64,000 nt of DNA from Zingiber officinale (GCF_018446385.1 NC_056002.1:4389474-4453473); one strand, 5' to 3'. Counted from the stretch's first letter, positions 11,696 through 24,868 are shown. Numbers and translations are program-made. Notes: a model not told the origin generated them from the sequence alone.

Positions 11696-12951
11696 TTGAA
11701 TCACAGATCATCCCTTAATTTATAAAAAAATAGATCAATGGATTCTTTCCCCAGATCTTTGATGGATTTGACGATGCAATTAGATGACTGGAGGTTGATG
11801 ATTTGTTGACCCATCGCGATCTAATTGGTTTGGGTCGACGGACACAACTCCGATTGGCTGGTTCTAGAGAAAGAAAATAGATTTCTTTTTAAAATAAAAA
11901 TTATATGAATTAAAATGATAATATTTCTTTAAATATTTTAGCTCCTCTTTTAGGGGGAAAAACATAGTCGACATTTGCTGCCTAAGCCTAACTATCGTTG
12001 CATTATTGGTGACTCCTACTCCATTTGTTGTTATTATGGTGCCACTCAACGTCTCGTAATGCTCAAAGCAAATAGAGGCAAAGGGACTTGAATCCACTTC
12101 TACTAAAACTTATGGATGTGAATTGGAGCCGCTTCAATCATTATCTCAACACTCACTTTGCTAAAAGCACCTTGAATTTGCACTTCCTTTGAGCGTATGC
12201 TCGAAAAAGAGTCTCCCATCTAAACAAATTCACAATATTTATTGTTTTAGTTCGAGTACCAAGGATGACTCAATTTTCATGGAACTTAGTGTTGTTGACT
12301 CAGTGTTATTGACCTGCATCTTCTCCCCGAGTTGGCCTCGTGTAAGATCGATCCTCCTTGAAATGAAACAAATTTAGACAGAGGATTAGAGAGTCGATCG
12401 AGCGGAACTCGGGTCACCATATGATAAAATGAAGGAGAAAGCATGTGCTCACTTGTTAGAGGTTAGTAGGAAGCTCCTACTAACCTCCCTATCATTTATC
12501 CTTGTGATTTAATATAAATCAATTTTATTGTTTTAAAACTCTTAATATGAAAGTAAACTTTCATTCATATTGAAATTAATTTCATCATTAATATCCTTCC
12601 AGCTTAGAACTAATTTTTGAATTACATTAGAGCAAATTCTAACTAATTTTTCATTTACTTTTTCAACAGAAACCCCTTTGTCTAGAGATTTGAACACCAA
12701 TAAATAAAGATGAGAGGCTAATTTTACTTTAATTCTCATATCTTTCAAGAAAATCCTGTCTTTCAAAATTAAAAAAAAAAATCTGAGCTAATATTTGATA
12801 AAAGAAAATATTTATATATCCAAGTGAAATTATCTATTATATTCCTTGGTTAAGTTGTATTAATATCACAGTACATATTTATTTAGTCAAATTTATTAGA
12901 TATGTTAGTCTAAAATTAGGATTTATAAATGCAAAATATTTAGTTCACCAA

Positions 12952-12959
<8 letters not shown>

Positions 12960-12987
<28 letters not shown>
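12960..12987. repeat. (TA)n microsatellite
   Basis: An uninterrupted TA dinucleotide run in AT-rich intergenic DNA, preceded by a short GT run. Confidence 0.95.
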
Positions 12988-12991
<4 letters not shown>

Positions 12992-13910
12992 ATTATAATT
13001 ACAAATCTATATCAAAACATTAGTAATAAAATTTATCCCAAAAAAACATCAATCACTAAGGAAATAAGATGAAACACAATTTATGTGATTGAATTAAAGT
13101 TTAAAATCACATTTTTTAGCAGAAGTTAGATATTTTTGGTGGCCAATCAAAAAAAAAATCTTATTTTCATATATTTATAAGTTAAAAGTAGAAAAAGGAG
13201 ATTTTAAAAAGTATGAAAAACGAAGTAACTTAATGAGCTATAAATTGTTAATAGTACAGAAGATAGAAAATTTTTACCTATCAATTAATTAGGAAACTAT
13301 AAAAATCTATTGGGAATCTATAATTTTTAGGTTATCTTAATTTTCAATTCTATTTGTCAACATACTTAACTAATATTTTTTTTATAGAAATAAAAAAACA
13401 TTTTAAATATAGAGATAAAGACTAATCTCTCGCGTTTAGAGGGTTGATGACGGAATTAAATACAAGTCTCGAGCTTAATTCTCTTTGTCGGCATGAGAAT
13501 CTTGTATTTATTGTATTCCTTAACTTTGGCCAGAAGCAATCCATTTAAGAAAACATTTAATCTTTTTGGAATTGGATGGTTATTAAAAAAGCTCCAAGAC
13601 AAGAAGATTATTTTGGCTCGATCTGTAGCCAACTTTTATGATAAGCCGATTAGGAAAATATTTTATTCATATTTAAAGTGATAATAAATCACTACAGTGA
13701 ATTAATAATACGTTTTTAAAAAATATATATATATATTTTTTTATTAAAAACGACAAGTGCAGAATTTTGACAAAGTCGCGATTGGACGCGTTGGCTTGTC
13801 AGGTTTTGTTTGTTTTACAGCGGCCCATTGATCCATCAACATCGCGAACCGGACTATGTCGGACCCGCCCTCTAACAAAAGAGCACGTGCTTAGGCCCAT
13901 TTGTTATCGA

Positions 13911-13912
<2 letters not shown>

Positions 13913-13974
<62 letters not shown>
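13913..13974. repeat. (TA)n microsatellite, about 31 repeats
   Basis: A perfect TA run of about 62 bases. Its length probably varies between individuals. Confidence 0.95.
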
Positions 13975-13976
<2 letters not shown>

Positions 13977-14029
13977 ATTGTTAAATTAAGATTTCGATAA
14001 ATGTTAAAATGGATTAAAGTTAGATATAG

Positions 14030-15230
14030 TATTTTTTAGTCTATTTACTAAGTATATAGAATTGAAAGATTTAATAGGACCTGACATAAGGTTAAAGTCC
14101 AGTTAGATCTAGAGAACTTGATAATTGGCACGAAAATACCAAATAGGTTAGTATCAGGCAGAAAGTTATTGGATTCACGGGACCTGACAACTAGCTGAAG
14201 TCAAGATGAGACATCTTACATAAAGTCCTAGAGGGTCAAGTGTTAAGTAAGTTTACAATAGTAAATAAGGTAAACACTGGAGGAGAGTGATCTAGTAAAG
14301 AAAATTCCTAGTGAGCTAAGCTGAGACCATGACTAGATCACGGTTTTGATAAGACAAGATCTAATTAATAATTTATTTCTATTATGTCAACTCTATTTTG
14401 CTAGGTACATTTATTTTTTGGACTAACGAGTTTTTGTAGAAGCTAAAATCCATAACTCAGTTTTGGATGAATAGTGCTCGAGATGCCTCGGAGCTCAGTG
14501 GAGGCACCCTAGACATGGTGGGAGCGTCCTCGCTCAAATAAACTTTGAAGATAGAAGTTTGTTGAGCGAAGGTGTCCTGGAGCACATTGGAGACGTCTCG
14601 AAGCACATTGAAGGCACTTTTGAGTCATTGAAGATGCCTTCGTGTGGATAGAAATCGAATACCTCAAATCAGATAAGTGTCATTGGAGATGCCCTGAACT
14701 ATTGGAGGCACCTTTAATGGTGTATAAAATAGGATGTTAGGCAAATAGTAAAGACATAACTTCTTCACGAGCTCTAACGACCATTCTGCAATTACGTCCT
14801 CACGTTGTTGTCCTGCTACTACTCGACTATGTTAAACCATTGTCGGCAGACCGACATCAACACATGAGCACAACTAGTTCAACATTATCGTGTTGGGTAA
14901 CATTTTAATTTCAAGTAATTTACTAAATTTTTTTAAAGGAAGTGTAGGGTGTAACATTTTCCTTTTATTATTCTTTGTACTCGATTATTTTACCGGGAGT
15001 TTACCGATAGATGATTTTAGTAGATTTCTCATCGATAAGTCAAATGGGCATGAATTTTGAAATAGGAGTTGCCGAAAACTCCTAACAAAGTAAATCGACT
15101 GTGTCACTATTTTCAATTTCCCATTTTTATTTTTCTTGCTTTATTGTTTTTAATTCCGCTGCACACTTTGTTTTTAAAAGTTCAATAAAAAAAATAGTTT
15201 TTAAAATACACGTGATTTACTTACTCTCAC
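14030..15230 (+). mobile_element. LTR-like retrotransposon fragment (fossil, limits uncertain)
   Basis: The block has the look of a plant LTR without coding sequence. Many variants of a GGAGGCACCTT / GGAGACGTCTCG phrase (14490-14715) precede a TATA-like GTATAAAATAGG near 14720 and a C/T-rich transcribed-looking part. A similar phrase, GGAGGCGCCTTGGACC, is found in the intact LTRs at 22.4 and 25.5 kb, so the two may be distant relatives. No internal region, primer-binding site or target duplication was found. It is probably a decayed solo LTR. Confidence 0.4.
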
Positions 15231-15251
15231 GTGCCTTCGATCCTATATATA

Positions 15252-15842
15252 TGAGAAATGATATCATGCCCGATCTTATGTGAGCAACCATGGATGACAT
15301 ATGACGTAAACAATTTGACATGGTCAAAATCTTTTTTTTTTAATCTCTCATTTGCATGCAATAATTTTTTTTTTCTCTTTACTTTAAAATTCTTTCTTGT
15401 TTTCTCATTTGATTACATGTAACAATCACTGTAATGTTAATTTTTAAAAACTAACACTAAGGTGATGTAGCTACTATAATACTATAGTAGTTATTATACA
15501 ATAACTGCTAGGTATTATAACAATTACTATATTATAATAACTATCACACAAAAACTGCTATACTTCATAGTAACTACTAATTACTATATATTTGTAGTAG
15601 CTGCATGTTGTAGAACTACACCACTTTAGTATTTATTTTTAAAAATCAATATTATTATGATTGTTACATGTAATAAAACGAGAAAAGGAAAAGATAATTT
15701 TATAGAAGAGAGAAAAAAACTTGTTACAGTACATGGAAAGAAAAATTATTACATGCAATTGAAAGCGATTAAAAAAATTGAATTTTAACTATGTCAGTTA
15801 TCCACTGTCGCTCACATAAAATTGGATAGGATATCATTGGCA
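15252..15842. repeat. Long fold-back element (MITE-like, about 590 bp)
   Basis: Nearly the whole element is an imperfect inverted repeat. Left-arm landmarks AATGATATCATGCCCGATC, TTATGTGAGC, GCATGCAATAATTTTT, GATTACATGTAACAATCA and AAGGTGATGTAGCTACTA reappear reverse-complemented in the right arm in the opposite order (TAGTAGCTGCAT/GTAGAACTACACCACTTTAG, TGATTGTTACATGTAATAAA, AATTATTACATGCAATTG, GCTCACATAAAATTGG, GATATCATT). The centre (15465-15600) is a TA-rich series of small palindromes around ACTACTATAGTA. No open frame is present. A target duplication could not be fixed. Transcripts through it would form a long hairpin. Confidence 0.8.
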
Positions 15843-16517
15843 CGTGTGTGTTACTTATTATTCACCTAATGGCCTCTGGGTCGTCCGCTAGTGGACTGGT
15901 TAGTGCGTGATTTTCATACAGAGAAGGATGAATGTTTGTTTATGAAGTTCTCTCTTTTCCTTTCCTTTCTGCTTATACTAAACAGATCCTTAATGGGCCA
16001 TTAAGTCTTATTGATTAAGCTAATTCACACATATCTTTTTCCTTTCTTTTCTTCTCACTGCATTTCTTCTGCTCTTTGCTCCTCTTCCAACACAGAATGC
16101 GCAGAGAGCAGCAGTGTGATTTTGCAGGCGGAATCATCGTGGAAGGGAAAGATGCCTTTAACTGAAAAGGGGAACCAAAGTAGAGGGGGAGTAGGTGTTT
16201 GATGCAATGCTCGTGTGGCTATTTGGTCACAGAACCTGGGCATGATTACGCCTGTACAATTGGGAGCACGGAGTGGAATAAAGGAGCCCTAAAAAAGCAA
16301 GGGTTGAGAAGAGGAGGACAATTTTCTTCTTCTTGCATTTTATGTTGTCGATCGACTTTCGGAACCGTCCCATTCGTAATCATTCTTATTCCATTTTAAA
16401 GCTAATAACTAGAGGCCCGGTCCGACCCGTCGAGGCCCACATAAGTATCCGTGAGAGGCCGTTTAATCGTAGCCCGATCCATTTATGAACAGGATTGGAC
16501 CCGCCGCGGGATCACCG

Positions 16518-16535
16518 ATGCTCTATTTAAAGCTG
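16518..16535 (+). promoter_or_regulatory. Candidate TATA box of the PEPRK2-like gene
   Basis: CTCTATTTAAAGCTGAAC lies about 350 bases before the start codon at 16874. Only GC- and C/T-rich sequence without an in-frame upstream start follows, as expected of a 5' UTR. This is a position-based inference. Confidence 0.4.
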
Positions 16536-16873
16536 AACAGTCCGTCTCGATCTCGCGTCGGTCGACTCAGGCCTTGACCGCATCGTCAACCGATCCCTCG
16601 CTCTCGTTGCGTCTTTCCTTTCCCCCTCCTGCTCGCCTCCAGTGTTCTTTCCATTCCACGCGCGCCGCGCGTCCGCCCGCCCCTAAATTCACATCGTCTC
16701 CAGGAATTTTACTGATCTTTCGCTTTGATTGTAGGGTTTCCCCTCTTCCTGATTTCTCGCGCAACGATCTATCCCTCCGCGGGCGAGAAGAGGCAGAGCG
16801 GGAGCGTATGGCTTCCTGGTTCTTGCCATTACACTAGGGCGGGTATGATAGGGTTGATCCACGCTGCGGCGCG

Positions 16874-19800
16874 ATGAGGAGGAAAAGGAAGGGGATTAGG
16901 CCGCCGGACACTGTCGGTCTCTGCCGGACAGATGATTTCGACACGGCGCGTCAGATCAAGAAGCAGTGTGGCGAGGATTGGAAGGCTTCTCGTGATCAGA
17001 AGGTGGGATCTGGCAGCGGCAGGGGAGAAAAAAGACGTTTGTGTGCCGGAGGCGCGGCTTCTAGAGTGGTCATGACTGCCCCGCCCTCCGTGAGATTGGC
17101 GGCTGATCTCCCCGGCCGTGGCCTGAAGAGGAAGCTGGGATGCATGGAGCCTGCGACCAGGATTGGGAGGACGGAGAAACTGGAGGATGAGTATGTTCTT
17201 GGACACAAGATTGGGAAAGGGAGGTTTGGTTCTGTGCGGCTCTGCCGGAGCAAGGTGGATGGAAAAGAATTTGCCTGCAAGACTCTGCGTAAGGATGGAG
17301 ATGAGACAGTGCACCGTGAGGTGGAGATCATGCAGCATATCTCGGGCCACCCTGGCATTGTAACCTTGAAGGCAGTTTTTGAAGATGTGAAAAGCTTTCA
17401 TCTTGTTATGGAACTGTGTTATGGGGGCCGGTTGATTGACCAGATAAACAAGGAAGTGAGGTACTCAGAGCAGAGGGCTGCCATTCTGCTAAAGGAGTTG
17501 ATCACAATCATCAAATACTGCCATGAAATGGGTGTTGTTCATAGGGATATCAAGCCGGAGAATATTCTTCTCACAGCTTCAGGGAAGATAAAGCTGGCTG
17601 ACTTTGGTTTAGCAGTCCGATTTACAACAGGCATTCTTCTCTTCTTTTCTTTATTAATTTTATTTTTATCATATATTTTCAATGCATTTAGTTTATACTC
17701 TTTTTGCCAACATAAACTAGGATACATTCAGTTAATTGCATTCCATCTCTATCAGATTTTTGTTGTTTATGGATTCTTGGAGATTTGGCAAATTCTACGT
17801 GTGTTGCCTTCTTGTTACATTGTACATGGCGAAAGGATTGACAATCCCATTCCAAAGACTCAAAAATGAGCACAAAGTACTTGGCAGAAACATACTTTCT
17901 TTGGCCAAAGCACATTATGCCTGATATTACAAGACACAATTCTTTAACCAATTTCTGATCATCAAGTTGCAGCCTGTACCAGTCTACACTCATACACATT
18001 CATTCCTTCTTGATAGTACATATTAGAGTAGATTAGTAGCCTCAAGTTGGAATAAAATCTAGGAAAGTTGCACATGATTTACATGAAACAACCCCGTAGT
18101 TAGTCATGCATTTCTCAACAGAAAATCCTTGAGGTCAAAGGGCTGATGCAGAAAATTTTTAGAAAAGGCATGCTATTGGTCTTTCCATAGTGAATTCTTG
18201 GCTATTGACTATTCGTAAGACAAGAAAATGTTTTATCTTTCTTTAAAGATTGTTTTGCTAGCAACGAAGGACCACTGAATTGACCAATGGCCATCTTCAG
18301 TTTCAGTTTCAGTTTGCAATTGCTCTAAGGTTTTAGTACAAATTTCCATTGGGGGAGAGTGAAGAGGGGAGCATACAGACGAGACTCTGCTGCTTCTTTT
18401 TGTCATTTGGGCAGTGGAGGGAGCGGCCTGCAGCTTAATTTTCTGCACTACAATTGTTTGTCCAAAACTAGGAAAACATGATGGAGAGTGAAGGAAAAGG
18501 AAAATAAATAAATAAAATGACATATAGAGTCACCTATCTTTTATGCAATCGTGCCTTCAAATATTCCATTCTCTCCCAATAAGTAAAGGTTACTTTAAAT
18601 AGAAAGAAGGTTGTCAGTTGATTCTTTCCTCGTTTGGTTCTTGCCATTGAGTTTTGAAGGTTCTATTTCTACTTTCTGCCAGTTTACTTGGTTTGTCAGT
18701 CTGATGATGTGCCTTAATATGTTGGCTTGTGTTAGATGAAGTTCCATCTCAGTCATTTGTAACTGACGAGTATTCTGCACATTCTAGTGTTTGAATCTTT
18801 TCCCATTGAGAATTATCAGGTGTCTTTTAGTGTAAATCTTCTTTTGGATTTTACCAAATAAATCATAAATTTCCAGCTTCTTCACCCTAAATATGCCATT
18901 GTAACTATCTATTATACAAATGCTTTTTTTTTTGTTCACTGTTGGTGGCTGGATTATTGATGTATCCTCGCCTGTGGTTTCATTGCTACTTGGATGCTCA
19001 TCATTTTTTTTTGTTCTAGGCATTTCTCCTGTCTTCATTTACAAGTTCACGATTGCTTTATGTTATTTTGTTAGGTGTCATCCAAATTTGGTTGATGTAC
19101 AAAAGAGAGCAATTACCCAAATTGCTCAAGATGCAAACAAATTTGTATTCACTGTAATGTATGCCAACATTATTATTATTGGTGAGAACCACATTGTATT
19201 ATATTTGTTTGACTCAAGGCTAATTAACCTTAGGAGTCATAATTTGCCGTTTATTTTCTTTTGAAGTTTCATTGCTAATATTTGTTTTAAAGGTTTCAGT
19301 TTTCATGTCTAATCAAAATTATGTCAGTACCTGCTGGTCATAATAGCAAGCTGTCACCTGTTAAGTTTCTTTTTTTTTTATATATTTTTTTACCCTTGAG
19401 ATACTTAATTTGCAATTTCCGTTCAACAATACCCAATTTTTTTGCTTAAACAGGGCAGAAGCTGTCTGGACGTGCAGGGAGTCCTGCATATGTAGCGCCA
19501 GAAGTTCTCCTGGGAGACTATTCTGAGAAAGTTGATATTTGGGCTGCCGGTGTTCTTCTCCATGTGCTCTTGGTTGGTGCACTTCCATTCAAAGGCCACT
19601 CTCGAGAAGCTGTCTTTGAGGAAATTAAATTTACAGAGCTTGATTTCGTCAGCGGGACATGGGCATCTGTCTCAGATCTTGCAAAGGACCTTGTTTGCAG
19701 GATGCTTACTCGAGACACCTCCAAAAGAATCACAATCGATGAAATTTTGTGTGAGTAGCATTTGCAATATGCATGTTTGTTTTCTTCACTTTTCCTTAGC

Positions 19801-20142
19801 TAACAGTTTATGTCTATTATTTCAGTGCACCCATGGATCCTGTTCTATACAAAATGCCCATCCGAGTTGATGCCAAGAAAGGCCAGGATTAGAAGTTCTA
19901 AACCCATACTTGCTATGGAACGAATTGCTGCACTCATTAGCAGCTCTCTTACGACAGAGAGTAGTTCAAATACAAGATCAGAAGAGCAGCACGATGGTAA
20001 TTGTTTTGTTGACGTTTTGGCCACTGCAATGGCACGAGTTTCTATATCTGAGACGAAACGAAGCAGGCTGTGTGGTCCAATGCATCCCATCCAGCAGCAG
20101 CGCTCATCTAACATGGAAGCTAATCTTTGTACAGCATTCTGA
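16874..20142 (+). CDS. Serine/threonine protein kinase, PEPRK2-like (CDPK/SnRK superfamily)
   Basis: Three exons, 16874-17630, 19454-19750 and 19826-20142, close in frame to 456 residues. This is near the size I recall for Arabidopsis PEPRK2. The start MRRKRKG also matches that family. A basic, unstructured N-terminus (1-103) precedes the kinase domain (about 107-350). The domain shows the glycine loop GKGRFGSV (114-121), catalytic lysine K136 in FACKTL, HRDIKPEN (223-230), DFG (243-245) and SPAYVAPE in the activation segment. It ends near HPWI. No EF-hands follow, unlike a CDPK, so calcium is not sensed directly. The C-terminal 100 residues are serine- and basic-rich. The family is named for similarity to PEP-carboxylase kinase, and its substrates are not well known. 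The first intron would use a GC donor (AG|GCATTC); reading past it runs into unrelated sequence and a stop. Confidence 0.9.
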
Positions 20143-21209
20143 CTCTGATGTACAGCCTCTGATGTACAGCAGCAGGAGCAGCTGAACCCCTTCAGATTTC
20201 TTACTTGCTGAGTTTATTGACCTGAAGCTAATGGATTAACTACATCCACATGGCATTCATTAAGAGGCACACCTTCATTTTTCCAGAGAGTTAAAGTTAT
20301 TTCTCTCTGTTGACCTCTTTAAGAAGTCCGAGGCATTTGATATGGTCTGATGATTGCCCAATAGGAGCTGCTTGTATATACCTGAGACTCTTACTTTCAG
20401 AACTTCTACCCCGACTTTATTAGATAGATGGCTATATTTTAGCATACTTGCTTTGATGTTGAAAAAGAGGAGAAATCCAAATTATGTGAATATGTTAACC
20501 ACTGGATAAGTCTAGGAGATTGACTAGTTATCAAATGATGCTATCTCTGAAGCTTTAATTAAAGTATGAAACTGAGGTGATGGGTTTGTCATTCTCGCGA
20601 TTTCTTACCATTAGTTTAGATGCTAGAAGGGCTGAAGAGAAGAGGAAAGTGACCATCCGTTGCTTAGTTTGCTTTGTTATAGGTACAACTAAATACTTGT
20701 GCCAACTTTAGACTAACTTCCTCATAGCTCCCAGCAAGCTAAGAGAAAATCTAGGTAAACTGATTGCATTATAGTATTTATGAGAGATACACAAATATAC
20801 AATCAACTAATTAAAAAATTAAGTTACATGACAAAGATCAATCATGTATTCAGGTCATGACATTCTTATACTTTTATATCTGTTAATCGGTTTCAAAGTG
20901 AATCAAGATCGATGGATTATGTCAAATATTATCAACTCTAGATAATAATATAAAATATAGAATACTAACTCTACCTCTGGCACCACATATTACATATAAA
21001 CAAGTAATGTATAATCAAGTTTTGACCGACATTTAGTAGAGGAAATGTTTGTAATGTGTTAACTCTATTTTAATATATAATTAAGTCTTAATTTATTTTC
21101 ACTTAGGTGTTAAAATGTGATATAGTTTCTAAAAATACATGGGAGAGGAAATGGGAGAGGTTGAGCGAGCACTTGACAGTATTGTATTAGAGAAAAAACT
21201 ATCTAAGAT
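20143..21209. other. 3' flank of the kinase gene and intergenic DNA
   Basis: The first few hundred bases should be the kinase 3' UTR. No open frame or repeat with a recognisable signature follows, up to the left target duplication of the MULE at 21210. Confidence 0.5.
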
Positions 21210-21219
21210 GGTACCAAAA
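21210..21219. repeat. Left target-site duplication of the MULE
   Basis: GGTACCAAAA, immediately outside the left TIR, repeated in the same orientation at 32466-32475. Since GGTACC is itself a palindrome, the shared AAAA tail on the same side is what shows a direct repeat instead of an extension of the TIR. Confidence 0.88.
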
Positions 21220-21335
21220 TAGTTCGGATCTTCTAGACCGATTTTTCCCTGGATCATCCTGGACCATAAAAATCCATATAAAAGGTTATCACGTGCAATG
21301 TGCGTGCACGCAGAAACGCAACTCACGTAGAAACA
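21220..21335 (+). repeat. Left terminal inverted repeat of the MULE
   Basis: About 115 bases that pair with 32350-32465 in inverted orientation. The left copy has an extra short segment (GGATCATCC, near 21252) relative to the right one. The TATAAAAG motif at about 21278 lies inside the repeat, so each TIR carries a possible inward promoter. Confidence 0.85.
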
Positions 21336-22409
21336 CACCTAAACACAGAGGAACGCGCCGACAAATTTCAGAGCCCTAACCCCTCGCGTCCGCGACAACC
21401 TCCATCATCCCTGACGACCCCCAACGTCTGCGACTCACGCAGAAACCGACCTCCCACGGACATCGGACCTTCCTCATTTGATTTGACGCGTGCTGTGTGT
21501 TTCGACCAGCTCCGAGCTGGGAATCATCCGGCGACCTCCCGCGGGAATCGGACCTTCCTGTGCTGCGCGTTTCGGCCAGCTCCGAGCTTCACCCCTCCGC
21601 AACCTCCCGCGTGTTGCTCGGAGTTTCCAGAGAATCCGCGTGCTACGCGCTTTGCAACTCGTAGGTGTTGCTCGGAGTTTCCTTCTTTGACGCGTGTTGC
21701 GCGTTTTGCAACCCAAGCCTCCAACTCTGATAAAAGTGATTTACGTTTGAGTTATCTTTTTTCTTCTTGTTACTAGTTTGAGTTTAATAGGTCATGTGAT
21801 ATCAGTGTTCAAGTCGTCAACAATCACATAGCAACGACAGGGAAAAAAAGAAGAAAACATTCTCCATAATTATTTTACTTCCTCAAATTTGCTTTTTCCA
21901 CCGTTAATTCATTCATTTCGTCTCTGTGAAAATGCAATGTGAAAAGTAATGCGCCTTAATTATCTACTGCAACAACATATTAAGGCTCACTTAATGAATT
22001 GATTTTGCATTTACCGGGGAATTCTGGTTCTTAGTTAATTACGGTTCATGGTAGGATCTGGAGCATTCAATAACTAAAGAGAAGTTGGGCATGTAATAAT
22101 TTGACATAAAGTTGTTGTTTTTAGATGCTTCTGTTGTGGTTGTTTTTTTTTTTTGCCTTAAATAGAATTTTTTTTACAAGATCAAAGTAATTATCATGGA
22201 GAGTGAATCTACAAGTTGTCGTCGTTTGAATTTTGAAGGAAATGAAGATAGTTGGGAAGGTGACTTTGATTTTATTGATGAAGGTAATCAGAATCATATT
22301 GGGAATGTATTAAGCTTCGGTATATCAAATTTCCATTTTTAGCCATCTTGCTTTGTTTGTTTGATTGTATAGGCTTGAACATCGAAACAGATTTGGATAT
22401 ACCATAAAT

Positions 22410-23379
22410 TGTTGGACCAGTGGGTATTTTGATGTGATCAACCAAGTTGGTTAGGTCCTGCTTTGTGTTTGATCCCTGTGTTGAGTATGCAGGAGCGCAG
22501 GAAGTCGAGCGGAAGACGCAGCTAGCGAGAAGGACGACATGGGAAGGGAGCCGACAGGCTCGGTGCATCCGAAGGACGAGAGAGCTGCGGAAGAGTACAC
22601 CGGTGGGCGAGAAGTACATGCGCGGCGTTCGAGGGACGTTAAGCCGGGACGGAAGCCTGCTCGAGGAGAAGGCCGGGAATTGGGTTCAGGTGAGCTCTAT
22701 TCCGGTTGACCGGAATCACCCAAAAGAACGGAGCTTCGGAAGCAAAAGAAAAAGAGCAGTTGGAGTCACTACACTGATGGAGCTAGGCGCCTTCATCAGG
22801 CATTGAAGGCGCCTCGGACCTGGCCAAACTGGTCGTTTAGCTTTCGGATAAAGTTTTATCCACACACTCATTGGAGGCGTCTTGGACCTCTATTGAAGGC
22901 GCCTTCAATGCCAGTTGAAGGTGCCTCAGACCTGGCCAAACTGGCTGTTTAGCTTTCGGATAAAGTTTTATTCACACACTCATTGGAGGCGCCTTGGACC
23001 TCTATTGGAGGCGCCTTAGACCTTCGAGATAGATTTTCCAGAGGCTATATAAAGGCCCCTGGAGCTAGGAATTACGTATCAATTCAGTATTCAACTCTGT
23101 AATTAATTTCTAGCAGCTTGTGAGCTTTCTCGGTGTGTAAAAAGGCTTCTCCACCTATAGTAAAGGAGACTTTCTTAGTGCACACTTTTCATCGCCTTGG
23201 ATTAACAACCTTCTTGGTTGTAACCAGGTTAACTCCCGAGTCTCTGGTTTATCTCTGTTTTCTTTTTGCTTTATTCTTATTATAGTTGTTTTTATTTTGA
23301 GTTGAAAATTCCGAGGAGGGTATACTTTTATTTTTTCAGGCAATTCACCCCCCTCTTGTCGGCCTCCGCTGCATCTACA
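22410..23379 (+). repeat. 5' LTR of the nested retrotransposon
   Basis: 970 bases. It contains TATATAAAGGCCCC (near 23045) as promoter and several variants of GGAGGCGCCTTGGACC. A block of about 110 bases with CTGGCCAAACTGG and TAGCTTTCGGATAAAG occurs twice here but once in the 3' LTR. Confidence 0.88.
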
Positions 23380-23444
23380 ATTGGTATCAGAGTCAGATTG
23401 CCTCAGAAGGACTAACCGTCGACTGAAGCACAACGATCAAGATA

Positions 23445-24868
23445 ATGGCCGGAGCGAATATTCATCCCTCGAAGTTCGACGGACACTTTGCGACATGGAA
23501 ACACCGGATGGAGGTATTTTTTAAAACCGACTTCGATATTTTACTAACTATGAAATATGGTTTTGAAGTTCCAAAAAACAAAGAAGAGCATCAGTGGAGC
23601 AAGAAGGAGCAAGCCGAGTTTGTCACCAACGGAAAGACAGAGTTCCACCTGCTTAGCGTGCTGCCACCACAAGAGGTAAGTCGGATCGGAAGCTACGACT
23701 CCGCGAAAGAGCTCTGGAAAAAATTCCTAGGGCTTCATGAAGGTACATCCAAAGCGAAGCTTACAAGACGCGATATCCTCCGGACTCAACTTACGAACAT
23801 CCGGATGAACCAAGGCAAGAAAGTAGCGCAACTCCAAGCAAGGATTAAGGAGCTAATAACTCAACTAAGCAACCTTGGAGAAGAAGTAACGAATCGGGAC
23901 TCAATTCGGTACACGCTCAACGCCTTCCCCAGAACTCCAGAATGGGCGTCCTTAGTAGATACATACTACATCTCTAAGGACTTCGAGATAAGTACCTTAG
24001 AAAATTTGTTTTCTACTTTTAAACTTCACGAATCTCGAGTTGCAGAGCCCAATGGAATAGAAAAGACTAGTCAGAACATTACCTTAAAGGCAAGAATAAA
24101 CGATTTTGACTCTGAAGCCTCGATCGACGAATCCGAAGCTGCATTAATGGTAAGATGATTTAATAAGTTTTTTTTAAATCTAACAAATTTAGATCGCAGT
24201 CTAGTAAACATCATTAAAAGAGAAGAACAGTCCGTTGCTACAATTGCAACGAAGAAGGGCACATCAAGGATGACTGCTCGAAATTGAAGAGCAAGCAGAA
24301 AGAGAAGGTAAAGGAAAAGCGACAATCTTCTTTCAAACAGAAGAACCTGAAGGTCACTTGGTCAGATTCGTCTTCTTCCGAATCATATGTCGAAGCCTTC
24401 TTGGAGTTAGCGCTAATGGCTAACCATCAGCTGAAAGAAGAGTCAAGCTCAGAGATGAGCATAGATGAAAGGGGAGGAACATCAGAGGAAGAAAGTTGCA
24501 GTGAAGGGGGAGCATCATCAAGTCAGGTAAGTAAGGTACGTAATCTAACCCCGACTCAGTCTTTTCGCTTTATTAAAGTCCTTTCTAAAGAGTTAGATAA
24601 ATTAGAAAAGGAAAATGAACATATGAAATTAGAGAATGCAAAATTAAAATTAGAAATTGAAAAGTTGAAAACAGATGCTTGTTTTAAAACAAATATTTTT
24701 CAAAAGTCAAAACTTAGGATTTATGAAAAATTAAACTGGTATGTTAAACATCATCAAGGTCAACTTAGAAAAATTCCCAAGAACTATGTATCCTCTAAGT
24801 ATTTGACTAATCTAGTAGGAAGAAACCTCTATTGGGTTTCAAAATCTGTGTTAAATTATTTTTTTTAA
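23445..24868 (+). pseudogene. gag region of the nested LTR retrotransposon (fossil)
   Basis: A UBN2/DUF4219-like capsid domain starts at 23445 (short motifs FDGHFATWKHRMEVFF and SAKELWKKF). A CCHC zinc knuckle (CYNCNEEGHIKDDC) lies near 24234, followed by an acidic segment and a leucine- and lysine-rich coiled coil (about 24570-24690). These are the parts expected of a copia gag. The reading is interrupted at about one or two places. Together with the absent pol, this shows that the copy is not autonomous. Confidence 0.8.

Noticed and set aside
16451-16837. 128-codon open frame just upstream of the kinase
   Set aside because: It lies in the presumed 5' UTR, is of low complexity and matches no family known to me. 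It ends before the kinase start in another frame.
21300-21776. 158-codon frame rich in R, P and S
   Set aside because: It falls in the GC-rich sub-terminal region of the MULE and has no signature. Parts mirror the opposite end of the element.
22447-22806. 119-codon frame, repeated as a 115-codon frame at 25582
   Set aside because: Both copies lie at the same place in the two LTRs of one retrotransposon, so they are LTR sequence and not a host gene.
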